Shown: piece after piece, positions 1 through 8,008 of the stretch
Numbering within the stretch: position 1 is the first letter of the stretch
Layout: every line of letters begins with the position of its first letter
The notes under the pieces: model-generated
What the model was told of the DNA's origin: nothing
The model's input: the letters and a program-made list of their open reading frames with translations, nothing else
Databases searched by the model: none
Made by a program: the position numbers and the translations under genes
NCBI RefSeq assembly: GCF_029946505.1
Contig: NZ_JARZHG010000028.1
Coordinates: forward strand, 1-64,000
Direction of reading: 5' to 3'
DNA from: Polyangium sp. y55x31
Lineage (GTDB): Bacteria; Myxococcota_A; Polyangia; Polyangiales; Polyangiaceae
DNA: 64,000 bases

Positions 1-35
1 TGGGGCAGAGCTCGGCTCGTCCGAGCGGAGCCCCA
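1..35. repeat. Nested hairpin repeat, copy 1
   Basis: TGGGGC (1-6) pairs with GCCCCA (30-35) around an inner hairpin GCTCG (15-19) / CGAGC (22-26). The same plan, with the same GGGGCAGAG opening and GGAGCCCC closing, recurs at 21669-21717. The copy sits just upstream of gpsA and is probably cut by the window edge. It looks like a dispersed intergenic hairpin family; function is unknown. Confidence 0.55.
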
Positions 36-67
36 AGCGTCGAAAGCGGTGATAGCGTTTTTGCCTC

Positions 68-1066
68 ATGTCGAAGGTGGCAGTCCTCGGCGCGGGCGCG
101 TGGGGCACGGCGCTCGCGAAGGTCCTCGCAGACAAACAGAACCCGACGTTCCTCTGGTCGCACCGCGCCGATCTCGCGCTCCTGATCAACGAGCGGCGCG
201 TCAACGAGCGGTACTTGCCCTCGGCCCCGCTGCCGCCGACGTTGCGCGCGACCGCTGACCTCGAAGAAGCCCTCTCCGGCGCCACGCTCGTCGTGCTCGT
301 CGTGCCCTCGCACGCGATGCGCGAGGTCGTGACGATCGCGCGCCCGTACATCCCGGCGCGTGCGCTCATTTGCAGCGCGACGAAGGGCATCGAGAACGAC
401 TCGCTCATGCTGATGAGCGAGGTGCTCGTCGACGAGCTCGGGCGCGCGGTCGAACCGCGGCTCTCGTATCTGTCGGGCCCGAGCTTCGCGAAGGAAGTCG
501 CCGCGGGGCAGCCGACGGCCGTCGTCGTCGCGGGCAAGAGCAACGACGAGACCGTCGCGGTGCAGCACGCGTTCGCCACGGAGCGGCTGCGCGTCTACCA
601 GTCGGATGACGTCGTCGGCGTGGAGGTCGGTGGGGCGCTGAAAAACGTGGTGGCCATCGCGGCGGGCGCCGCCGATGGGTTCGGCTTCGGGCACAATGCG
701 CGCGCCGGTTTGATCACGCGTGGCCTCGCGGAGATCGCACGCATCGCGATGGTCAAGGGCGGCAGCCCCCTCACCCTCGCGGGCCTCTCCGGGCTCGGCG
801 ACCTCGTACTCACGTGCACCGGCGAGCTCTCGCGCAACCGCACCGTCGGCTACGAGATGGGGCGCGGGCGCACGCTCGACGACGTGCTGACGCACCTCGG
901 CCACGTCGCCGAGGGCGTCAAGACTGCGAAGAGCGCCTACGATCTCGGCGTGAAGCTCGACGTCGACATGCCCATCACGACCGAGGTCTACCGCGTGCTC
1001 TACGAGCAAAAGCCCCCGCTCCAGGCGGTCGTGGACCTCATGAACCGGTCGCTGCGCAAGGAATGA
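68..1066 (+). CDS. gpsA: NAD(P)H-dependent glycerol-3-phosphate dehydrogenase
   Basis: Reduces dihydroxyacetone phosphate to sn-glycerol 3-phosphate, the entry point of phospholipid synthesis in the cytoplasm. The N-terminus carries the Rossmann motif GAGAWGTALA (about residues 8-17). The family signatures SGPSFAKEVA and the catalytic-lysine block GGALKNVVAIAAG follow, and the C-terminal half has the helical domain with GLSGLGDLVLTC. At 332 residues it has normal length. The start ATG at 68 leaves only two codons before the nucleotide-binding strand, as usual for this family. It stands alone on the + strand, with 83 nt before the next gene. Confidence 0.97.
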   Translation: MSKVAVLGAGAWGTALAKVLADKQNPTFLWSHRADLALLINERRVNERYLPSAPLPPTLRATADLEEALSGATLVVLVVPSHAMREVVTIARPYIPARALICSATKGIENDSLMLMSEVLVDELGRAVEPRLSYLSGPSFAKEVAAGQPTAVVVAGKSNDETVAVQHAFATERLRVYQSDDVVGVEVGGALKNVVAIAAGAADGFGFGHNARAGLITRGLAEIARIAMVKGGSPLTLAGLSGLGDLVLTCTGELSRNRTVGYEMGRGRTLDDVLTHLGHVAEGVKTAKSAYDLGVKLDVDMPITTEVYRVLYEQKPPLQAVVDLMNRSLRKE

Positions 1067-1149
1067 CGCGCCCGATCGCGCCTCGGCGGCACGGCCGACA
1101 TTGCGCAGAAGAAGGCAGGAGAGCCGGAAAGGTGTAGACTCTCCGCGCG

Positions 1150-2526
1150 ATGCTACGTGCGCGTTGGTTCGCTCTCCTTGCTGCAGCCCTTTCTCTTGGC
1201 GCCGCCGCGACGGCCGCGGCGCAGAACCCGGTCCCGGATCCGTCCGGTCAGCCGCCGCCCCCGCAGCCCTTCCCGCTGCCGACGACGCTGCCCACGATCC
1301 CGGGCCTGCCGCCGCTCATCCCGCAGCAGCCCACGCAGCAGCCGGATCCGAACCAGCCGCCGCAACAGCAGCCCCCGCAGCAGCAGCCCACGCTCCCTGG
1401 CCTCCCCACGATCCCGGGCCTGCCGCCGCTCATCCCGCAGCAGCCCACGCAGCAGCAGCCGCAGCAACAGCAGCCGAACCCGTACGGGCAACCCCAGCCT
1501 TATCCCTACGGACAGCAGCCCTATGGGCAGCAACCTTATGGGCAGCAACCTTATGGGCAGCAACCTTATGGCCAGCAGCCCTGCGTGCAGCAGCCCTACG
1601 GCCCGCCCTGCCCGGCCCAGCAGCCTGTCGTCCCGCTCATGCAGGATCGGACGAAGCTCGAAATGGGCTACCTCTACGGCGCCTCGATCGCCTGGGGCGT
1701 GACCACCGGCGTCTGGATCGATCTCGAAGCGGAGACGGAAAACCCCGGCCTCGCGCTCATCGCGCCCGCGCTCTTCGGCGCCGCCGCGCCGACCGCGATG
1801 TTCTTCCTCGATCGACCGAAGATGCCCCTCGGCCGGCCCGCTGCGACCGCGACCGGCATCTTACTCGGCTCGGGCGAGGCCGCGCTCATCTGGACGCGCC
1901 AGTACACCACCGCCAAGTCAGGCGAAGAGTGGGGCCCGAAGCAATATTTCCGCGCCCACGTCATCAGCTCGACCATCGGCGGCGTCGGCGGTTATCTCGC
2001 GCATTACGGCCTCAAGTTCCGCCCGCAGACGAGCATGTTCGTCGGCTCCGCGGCGCTCTGGGGCTCGATCGCGGGCGGCGCGTTCGGCGGCGGCGGAAGC
2101 AGCGGATCGTGGAGCGCGTGGGCGAACGACGGCGTCTTCCTCGGCGGCCTGATTGGCTACAACCTCGGCATGGTCACGGCCGCGGGCGTCTCTGCCGTGT
2201 GGACGCCGTCGTGGAACCAGCTCGCGTGGATGTGGGGCGGCTTCGGCGCGGGCGCGGCCGTCTCCGCGCTCGTCTACCCGTTTTATGCGCTCTCGGACGA
2301 CGCCGATCCTCGCAGCGGCCTGATCTTCCAGGGAGTCCTCTCCTTGCTCGGCGTGGCCGGCGGCGCGCTCATCGGCGCGCCCGAGTCGAAGAGCCAGACG
2401 ACCCAGGCGCCCGCGACGACCATGGGCATCGGCAATCACCCCAAGTTCGCGCGCATCCTCGGCCCCTCCATCATGCCGGTCCAGGGCCCCGGCGCAGGTG
2501 TCTCGCTCATCGGCGAGCTTTACTGA
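1150..2526 (+). CDS. Secreted Pro/Gln-repeat protein with hydrophobic C-terminal domain
   Basis: Not a family I recognise. Residues 1-25 form a signal peptide ending near ATAAAQ. Residues 26-160 are low complexity: two copies of a PTIPGLPPLIPQQPTQQ block, QQP runs and four PYGQQ units. From about residue 170 the protein is ordered, with several Gly/Ala-rich hydrophobic stretches that look like transmembrane helices or a glycine-zipper domain, one of them Gly-rich (near FGGGGSS). The repeat half may be a flexible periplasmic or surface spacer. The start ATG follows the signal peptide rule; no strong ribosome binding site is seen. Similar signal peptide plus Gly-rich helix proteins are frequent in myxobacteria, and the gene at 49233 has a comparable C-terminal flavour. 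Confidence 0.75.
   Translation: MLRARWFALLAAALSLGAAATAAAQNPVPDPSGQPPPPQPFPLPTTLPTIPGLPPLIPQQPTQQPDPNQPPQQQPPQQQPTLPGLPTIPGLPPLIPQQPTQQQPQQQQPNPYGQPQPYPYGQQPYGQQPYGQQPYGQQPYGQQPCVQQPYGPPCPAQQPVVPLMQDRTKLEMGYLYGASIAWGVTTGVWIDLEAETENPGLALIAPALFGAAAPTAMFFLDRPKMPLGRPAATATGILLGSGEAALIWTRQYTTAKSGEEWGPKQYFRAHVISSTIGGVGGYLAHYGLKFRPQTSMFVGSAALWGSIAGGAFGGGGSSGSWSAWANDGVFLGGLIGYNLGMVTAAGVSAVWTPSWNQLAWMWGGFGAGAAVSALVYPFYALSDDADPRSGLIFQGVLSLLGVAGGALIGAPESKSQTTQAPATTMGIGNHPKFARILGPSIMPVQGPGAGVSLIGELY
1291..1456 (+). repeat. Internal 52-bp direct duplication
   Basis: Positions 1291-1342 and 1405-1456 are identical over 52 nt and encode the two PTIPGLPPLIPQQPTQQ blocks of the Pro/Gln-rich protein. Perfect identity at the DNA level indicates a recent duplication or ongoing slippage/recombination. 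Confidence 0.85.
1519..1578 (+). repeat. Four tandem 15-bp units (PYGQQ)
   Basis: Units start at 1519, 1534, 1549 and 1564. Units two and three are identical and the outer two differ by a few bases. Each encodes PYGQQ. Such in-frame minisatellites commonly vary in copy number between strains. Confidence 0.85.
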
Positions 2527-2612
2527 ACCCGGCGACGTAGCCGGGCCTCCCGACATCGAACGGCGCTGGGCGGGCCGACGCCCGCGGCAAAAGCGCTATC
2601 CTCCGGGTCCCC

Positions 2613-4532
2613 ATGCCGACATTGAAGTACTTCGCCGCCCGCGGGGCGCCTCGGGTGTATGCCGTGCACAAGCCGGTCACGACGATCGGCAAGGCGCTCG
2701 GAAACGACGTCGCGCTCGCGGGGGCGGGTCTCGCGGACCACCACGCGCAGATCTCCTTCGACGGCCGGGACTTCGTGCTCGAAGAGCTCGACCGCGACGG
2801 CGACATCCAGATCAACGGCAAGAAGAAGCGCCGCGCGCGCCTCGTCCACGGCGACCGCGTCGCACTCGGCAGCGTCGAACTCGGCTTCTCGATGTTCTCC
2901 GAGGCCACGAAGGCGCGGCAGGACGACGACGACCCGAGCGAAAAACGCGAGTCGCCCGGCGTCTCGGCCGAGCTCGCGGGCGTGCGCAAGCTCTTCGCGT
3001 TCAGCGAGAAGCTCATCAACCGCCGCAGCGTCGACGAGCTGCTCGAAGCGATGCTCGACGACATCATCGAGCTCACGCACGCGGACAAGGGTTTTCTGCT
3101 CCTCGTCGAAGGCGCCGAGGAAGCCGCGGATCCGGGCAAAGGCGCGCGCCGCGAGGCCCAACGCGACGAGGAGCGCAAGCTCGTGGTGCGCGCCTCGCGT
3201 AACGTGCGGCGCGAGGCGATCACGGACGCGCAGGGCTCGATCTCGGACAGCATCGCGCGGCAGGTCCTCGCCTCGGGGCGGCCGCTCATCGTCTCGGACG
3301 CGCTCGCCGACACCCAGTTCGGCCGCAGCGAGAGCGTCATCGCGATGAAGCTCTCCAGCGTCATGTGCGCGCCGCTTCTCTCGCAGGGCGAAGTCATCGG
3401 CGCGCTCTACGTCGGCAACGACAAGGTCAAACACCTCTTCGATCGCACGCAGCTCGAGCTGCTCGGCATCTTCGCCTCCCAGGCCTCGCTGATCCTGCAG
3501 AACGCGATGCTCCTCAGCGCGCTCCGGGCCGACAAGGCGAAGCTCGAAGCGGAGCTCAAGGACAAGAAGTTCGGCGAGATCATCGGCGCGTGTCCGAGCA
3601 TGCTGGAGGTCTTCCGCAAGCTCACGAAGGTGGCGGCGACGGACATCAGCGTGCTCATCACGGGCGAGACCGGGACGGGCAAGGAGCTCATCGCGCGGGA
3701 GATCCATCGGCGTTCGAACCGCGAGGGCGGCCCGTTCGTCACGATCAACTGCGGCGCGATCCCGGAGAACCTCATCGAGAGCGAGCTCTTCGGCCACGTG
3801 AAGGGCGCGTTCACCGGCGCCATCGCGAGCCGGCCCGGCAAGTTCCAGGTCGCGGACAAGGGCACGCTTTTCCTCGACGAGATCGGCGAGCTGCCGCTGA
3901 ACTTGCAGGTCAAACTGCTTCGCGCGCTGCAGGAGCGTGTCGTCTTCCGCGTCGGCGACTCGAAGCCGGAGAAGGTCGACATCCGCATCGTCGCCGCGAC
4001 GAACCGAAACCTCGAAGAGGAGATCCGCGCGGGCCACTTCCGCGAGGACCTCTACTACCGGCTCAACGTCGTGAACCTGTGGCTCCCGCCCCTGCGCGAG
4101 CGCGGCGACGACGTGCTCATCATCGCCAAGGCGCTGCTCTCGAAGTACGCGGACGAGCTCGGCAGCTCCGTGCGCGGCTACAGCCCCGCGGCGCTCGCGG
4201 CGATCAAGAAATACGGCTGGCCCGGGAACATCCGGCAGCTCGAAAACCGCATCAAGAAGGCGCTCGTGCTCTGCGACAAGACGCTGCTCGGCCCCGAGGA
4301 CCTCGATCTCGGTCCCGGCGCGGAGACCGCCATCTTGCCGCTCGAGAAAGCGAAAGAAGAATTCCAGCGCAGGTACGTCCTCGAAGTGCTGGAACGCAAC
4401 AACGGGAACCGTACGCAGACCGCCCGCGACCTCGGCGTCGATCCACGCACCATCTTCCGGTACCTGGAGAAAGAGCAGAACCCGATGCCGAGCGGCGCGG
4501 GCGGCACGCCGCGGGATCCCTCCGAAGGCTGA
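2613..4532 (+). CDS. FHA-GAF sigma-54 dependent activator
   Basis: A bacterial enhancer-binding protein that should drive sigma-54 promoters by ATP hydrolysis. Domains in order: FHA phosphothreonine-binding domain (about 15-92), GAF sensor (about 120-300), AAA+ domain with Walker A GETGTGKE (351-358), the sigma-54 contact loop GAFTGA (398-403) and Walker B TLFLDEIGE (418-426), then a Fis-type helix-turn-helix (about 586-620). FHA-headed activators are a myxobacterial speciality in which Ser/Thr kinases control sigma-54 transcription. The stop codon directly abuts the mutS2 start (TGAATG), so the two genes are almost certainly co-transcribed. Its kinase partner and target promoters cannot be told from the sequence. 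Confidence 0.96.
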   Translation: MPTLKYFAARGAPRVYAVHKPVTTIGKALGNDVALAGAGLADHHAQISFDGRDFVLEELDRDGDIQINGKKKRRARLVHGDRVALGSVELGFSMFSEATKARQDDDDPSEKRESPGVSAELAGVRKLFAFSEKLINRRSVDELLEAMLDDIIELTHADKGFLLLVEGAEEAADPGKGARREAQRDEERKLVVRASRNVRREAITDAQGSISDSIARQVLASGRPLIVSDALADTQFGRSESVIAMKLSSVMCAPLLSQGEVIGALYVGNDKVKHLFDRTQLELLGIFASQASLILQNAMLLSALRADKAKLEAELKDKKFGEIIGACPSMLEVFRKLTKVAATDISVLITGETGTGKELIAREIHRRSNREGGPFVTINCGAIPENLIESELFGHVKGAFTGAIASRPGKFQVADKGTLFLDEIGELPLNLQVKLLRALQERVVFRVGDSKPEKVDIRIVAATNRNLEEEIRAGHFREDLYYRLNVVNLWLPPLRERGDDVLIIAKALLSKYADELGSSVRGYSPAALAAIKKYGWPGNIRQLENRIKKALVLCDKTLLGPEDLDLGPGAETAILPLEKAKEEFQRRYVLEVLERNNGNRTQTARDLGVDPRTIFRYLEKEQNPMPSGAGGTPRDPSEG

Positions 4533-6965
4533 ATGGAAAGCACCGAAGTCCGGTCCCTCCCCCACCCCTGCCCCGACAAAACGCGCGCCGATCTCGAATG
4601 GGATCGGCTGCTCGCGGCGCTCGCCGATCGCGCGGCGAGCGAGGCCGGCAAGCGCATCGCCCGTGATCTCCCGTTCGCCTCGACGCACGAAGGCGTGCTC
4701 GTGGCGCTCGGCGAGGTGAAGGAGGCCGTCGACCTCGATCGCACGGCCGAGCCCTTGCCCGCGCCCGACGTGCCCTGGGTCGAGGCCGCGCTCGATCGCG
4801 CGCGCATCGGCGCGACGCTCGCGAACGAGGAGCTGCGCGCCGTGGGCCGATGCCTCGCGGAGGCCGGCCGGCTGCGTCGTTTCCTCGCGGCGCGCAAGGC
4901 GCGCGTGCCGCTGCTCTTCCGCGCTTGCTCGACCGATCCGGGCCTCGACGCGCTCGAACGCGAGGTGAGCTCCTCCTTCGATCCCGACGGCACGCTCTCC
5001 GATCGCGCCTCGCCGCGCCTCGCGGAGCTCCGCGGCGAGCGGCGAAACCTGCGCGATCGCCTCGTCCGCAAGCTCGACGAGATCATGCGCAAGCACGCGG
5101 ACATCCTGCAGGACACGTACTACACGGAGCGCGACGGCCGGTACGTGCTGCCCGTGCGCGCCGACGCGCACGAGCGTTTCCCGGGGATCGTGCACGCGAC
5201 GAGCGGCAGCGGCGCGACGCTGTTCGTGGAGCCGCGTGTCGTCGTCGACATGGGCAACCGCCTGAAGATGGTCGAGGCCCTCGTGCAGCACGAGGAGGAG
5301 CTCGTCTACGCGGCGCTCAGCGCGAAGATCGGCGGCGAGATCGACTCGGTCGCGGCCGCCGTCTTCGCCCTCGCGCACGCGGACGTGCGCGCTGCGTCTG
5401 CGCGCCTCGCGAAGGATCTACGCTTCACGTTCCCCGAGGTGCCCGAGGCCGACTCGGTCGGCGCGATCCGGCTCGTGGGCGCGCGTCACCCGCTGCTCGC
5501 GCTCGACGGCGTCTCCGTCGTCCCGAGCGACCTCGGGATCACGGCGGGCCACGCGATGATCGTCTCGGGCCCGAACGCGGGCGGCAAGACCGTCGCGCTG
5601 AAGACACTCGGCCTCGCCGCGCTCTGCGTCCGCGCGGGCCTGCCCGTGCCGGCCGACGAGGGCTCGCGTGTCGACGTCTTCGAGGTCGTGCTCACGGACG
5701 TCGGCGACGATCAGAGCCTGCACAAGAACCTCTCCACGTTCAGCGCGCACGTGCAGAACCTCGCGCACATCCTCGGCGATACGCGGCCCGGCGCGCTGGT
5801 GCTGCTCGACGAGCTCGCCGGCGGCACCGACCCGCGCGAGGGCGAGGCGCTCGCGTCCGCCGTGCTCGACTCGCTCTGCGCGCGCGGCGGCACCGTCGCG
5901 ACGACGACCCACTACGAGGGCCTGAAGGCGCTCGCGCTCGCCGATCCGCGCTTCGAGAATGCGTCCGTCGGCTTCGACATCGCCACGATGAGCCCGACGT
6001 TCCGTCTCTCGATGGGCATCCCCGGCGCGTCGAGCGCGCTCGCCGTGGCGCGCCGCTTCGGCATCCCGGGCACCGTGCTCGAACGCGCCGAGCGGTTCCT
6101 CTCGCGCGAGGCCGTGCGCTTCGAGGACATGGTCGCGAAGCTCCAGGCCGAACGAAACGCGCTCGAAGTCGCGCGCACGTCGGCCGAGCGCGAGGCCGAG
6201 ATCGCACGCGACAAGCAACGCGCGCTCGACGAGGAGCTCACACGCCTCCGCGCCGAGGAGCGCCGCTACGTCACGGAGGCCGGCCGCGAGCTCGTGGAGT
6301 CGATCCGCAAGGCGCGACAGGACCTCCGCGACGCGCAGGCACGCCTCCGGGCCAAGCCCACGGCCGAGGATCTACGCGCCGCGGCCCGCGCGATCGACGC
6401 CGTCGCCCAGAAGACGAGCACCTTCGGCGAGCTCGAACCGACCGGGCGTGACGAAGGTTTGTCCCGCGGAACCGTCGCGCCGGCCGAGATCCGCGTGGGC
6501 ACGCGTGTCTACGTCCCGCGCCTGCGCGCCGAAGCCGACGTCGTCGAGGTCCTCGCGGGCGGCCAGCTCCGCGTCGCCGCCGGGCCCCTCAAGCTCACCA
6601 CCAACATCGCCGAGGTGCGCGCCGCCGACGGGGGTTCGTCCGAAAAAACCCGCGCGGGCGGCGGCAAGAAGCGCGTCGATCTCGACGCGGCCGCCGATCC
6701 CGACGTCCCCATCCAGACGAGCGAAAACACCGTCGATCTCCGCGGCCTCCGCGCGCACGAGGCCGTCGGCATGGCCGAGCAGTTCCTCGATCGCTCCGTC
6801 GGCGCGGGCCGCCGCGTGGCCTTCCTGATCCACGGCCACGGCAAGGGAGCCCTGCGCGACGCCGTGCGGGACGCGATGCGCCAGAGCCCCTACGTCTCCC
6901 GCCTCCGCCCCGGCGAACCTCGCGAGGGCGGAGACGGCGTCACGGTCGTCTGGCTCCGCGCTTGA
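4533..6965 (+). CDS. mutS2: Endonuclease MutS2
   Basis: MutS-family ATPase with a C-terminal nuclease domain; family members suppress homologous recombination and/or rescue stalled ribosomes. The Walker A SGPNAGGKT lies near residue 346, followed by the MutS signatures DEL-AGGTDPREGEAL and TTTHYEGLK. A coiled-coil region (about 520-620, Glu/Arg-rich) comes next, and a C-terminal Smr domain starts with TVDLRGLRAHEA (about 732), including HGHGKGALRDAVR. The length of 810 residues is typical. The ATG starts immediately after the upstream stop. The 3' end overlaps the convergent nusB by 26 bp. Two GGTTYGTCC nonamers (6456 and 6633) lie inside the gene. Confidence 0.97.
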   Translation: MESTEVRSLPHPCPDKTRADLEWDRLLAALADRAASEAGKRIARDLPFASTHEGVLVALGEVKEAVDLDRTAEPLPAPDVPWVEAALDRARIGATLANEELRAVGRCLAEAGRLRRFLAARKARVPLLFRACSTDPGLDALEREVSSSFDPDGTLSDRASPRLAELRGERRNLRDRLVRKLDEIMRKHADILQDTYYTERDGRYVLPVRADAHERFPGIVHATSGSGATLFVEPRVVVDMGNRLKMVEALVQHEEELVYAALSAKIGGEIDSVAAAVFALAHADVRAASARLAKDLRFTFPEVPEADSVGAIRLVGARHPLLALDGVSVVPSDLGITAGHAMIVSGPNAGGKTVALKTLGLAALCVRAGLPVPADEGSRVDVFEVVLTDVGDDQSLHKNLSTFSAHVQNLAHILGDTRPGALVLLDELAGGTDPREGEALASAVLDSLCARGGTVATTTHYEGLKALALADPRFENASVGFDIATMSPTFRLSMGIPGASSALAVARRFGIPGTVLERAERFLSREAVRFEDMVAKLQAERNALEVARTSAEREAEIARDKQRALDEELTRLRAEERRYVTEAGRELVESIRKARQDLRDAQARLRAKPTAEDLRAAARAIDAVAQKTSTFGELEPTGRDEGLSRGTVAPAEIRVGTRVYVPRLRAEADVVEVLAGGQLRVAAGPLKLTTNIAEVRAADGGSSEKTRAGGGKKRVDLDAAADPDVPIQTSENTVDLRGLRAHEAVGMAEQFLDRSVGAGRRVAFLIHGHGKGALRDAVRDAMRQSPYVSRLRPGEPREGGDGVTVVWLRA

Positions 6966-7473
6966 CGGGGCGGTGGCCGCCGCCGCCGCCCCCGCCGCCA
7001 CCGTCGCGTTTGCCCGCGCCTTTGCTCACATCGGCCTGCTTGCTCGCAGCCGCGCGATCCCGATCGACGCGCCCGAGATCCTCGGCGACCCGATCGAGCA
7101 CGCCGTTCACGAACGCCGACGAGTCCTCGCTGCCGAAGCGCTTGGCGAGCTCGACGGCCTCGTCGAGGATGACCGCGCGCGGCACGTCCCCGCCGTTCAT
7201 GAGCTCCCACGCGCCGAGGCGCAGCACGTTCCGATCGACCCGCGCCATCCGTTCGAGCCGCCAGTTCACGCTCGCCTTGCGGATCGTCTCGTCGACCTTC
7301 GTGAGGTCCTTCTCGACGCCCCGCACGATCCGGTCGGCGTACTCCCGCCCTTCCGGATCTCCGGGCGTCAAACGCCAGTAGTGCATGATCACGCGCTCAG
7401 CGGAGCTCGTGCCCTGCTCCAGCGCGAACAACATTTGCAGCGCCGCCTCGCGGCCTGTCGACCGAGCGCCCAT
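6940..7473 (-). CDS. nusB: Transcription antitermination factor NusB
   Basis: RNA-binding antitermination factor that works with NusE/S10 on boxA RNA, mainly for rRNA operons. The N-terminal STGREAALQMLFALEQG and the central block YADRIVRGV, followed by VLRLGAWEL, are the family signatures. At 177 residues it is longer than the usual 135-150 because of a C-terminal tail with a run of nine glycines followed by basic residues. It is the last gene of the minus-strand run rne-pilZ-ribE-ribB-ribH-nusB, 18 nt after ribH; a ribH-nusB pairing is common in bacteria. It converges on mutS2 with a 26-bp overlap that falls in the tail. Confidence 0.95.
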   Translation of the reverse strand: MGARSTGREAALQMLFALEQGTSSAERVIMHYWRLTPGDPEGREYADRIVRGVEKDLTKVDETIRKASVNWRLERMARVDRNVLRLGAWELMNGGDVPRAVILDEAVELAKRFGSEDSSAFVNGVLDRVAEDLGRVDRDRAAASKQADVSKGAGKRDGGGGGGGGGHRPVKRGARRP

Positions 7474-7491
7474 GGTCCCGAGAGCTTTCGA

Positions 7492-7998
7492 TCAGAGCCC
7501 GGCGCCGTCGAGGGCCGAGGCGAGCGAGACCATCTCGATCGCGCTCACGGCGGCCTCCCAGCCCTTGTTGCCTGCTTTGGTCCCGGCGCGCTCGACCGCC
7601 TGCTCGATCGTGTCCGTCGTCAGGACGCCGAACGTCACGGGCACGCCCGTCTGCAAGGAGACCTGCGCGATCCCCTTCGTCACCTCGGACGCCACGTAGT
7701 CGAAGTGCGGCGTCGAGCCGCGGATCACCGCGCCGAGCGCCACGATCGCGCTCACGCTGCGCTTCTCCGCGAGCCTGCGAACGACGACGGGGATCTCCCA
7801 CGCGCCCGGCACACGCACGATCGTCACGTCCGAGATCGATCCGCCGTGCCGCGCGATCGCGTCGAGCGCGCCCTCGACCAGCCGGTCGACGATGAAGTGG
7901 TTGAACCGGCTCACGACGAGGGCGAACTTCGCCCCCGACGGGACGACCAGGTGGCCCTCGACCGTGCGCGGAGCGCCGCGCTCTCCATTGGTGCTCAT
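7492..7998 (-). CDS. ribH: 6,7-dimethyl-8-ribityllumazine synthase
   Basis: Condenses 5-amino-6-ribitylaminouracil with 3,4-dihydroxy-2-butanone 4-phosphate to lumazine, the penultimate riboflavin step. The family motifs are [30 protein letters not shown], the phosphate loop [16 protein letters not shown] and [15 protein letters not shown]. The normal length is about 155-165 residues; this one has 168. A GAGG ribosome binding site 8 nt upstream supports the ATG at 7998. The gene starts 10 nt after ribB. Confidence 0.97.
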   Translation of the reverse strand: MSTNGERGAPRTVEGHLVVPSGAKFALVVSRFNHFIVDRLVEGALDAIARHGGSISDVTIVRVPGAWEIPVVVRRLAEKRSVSAIVALGAVIRGSTPHFDYVASEVTKGIAQVSLQTGVPVTFGVLTTDTIEQAVERAGTKAGNKGWEAAVSAIEMVSLASALDGAGL

Positions 7999-8008
7999 CC
8001 GAATATCC

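Noticed and set aside
2520-5378. Minus-strand open frame of 952 codons
   Set aside because: It is antisense to the sigma-54 activator and mutS2, which have clear domains and motifs.
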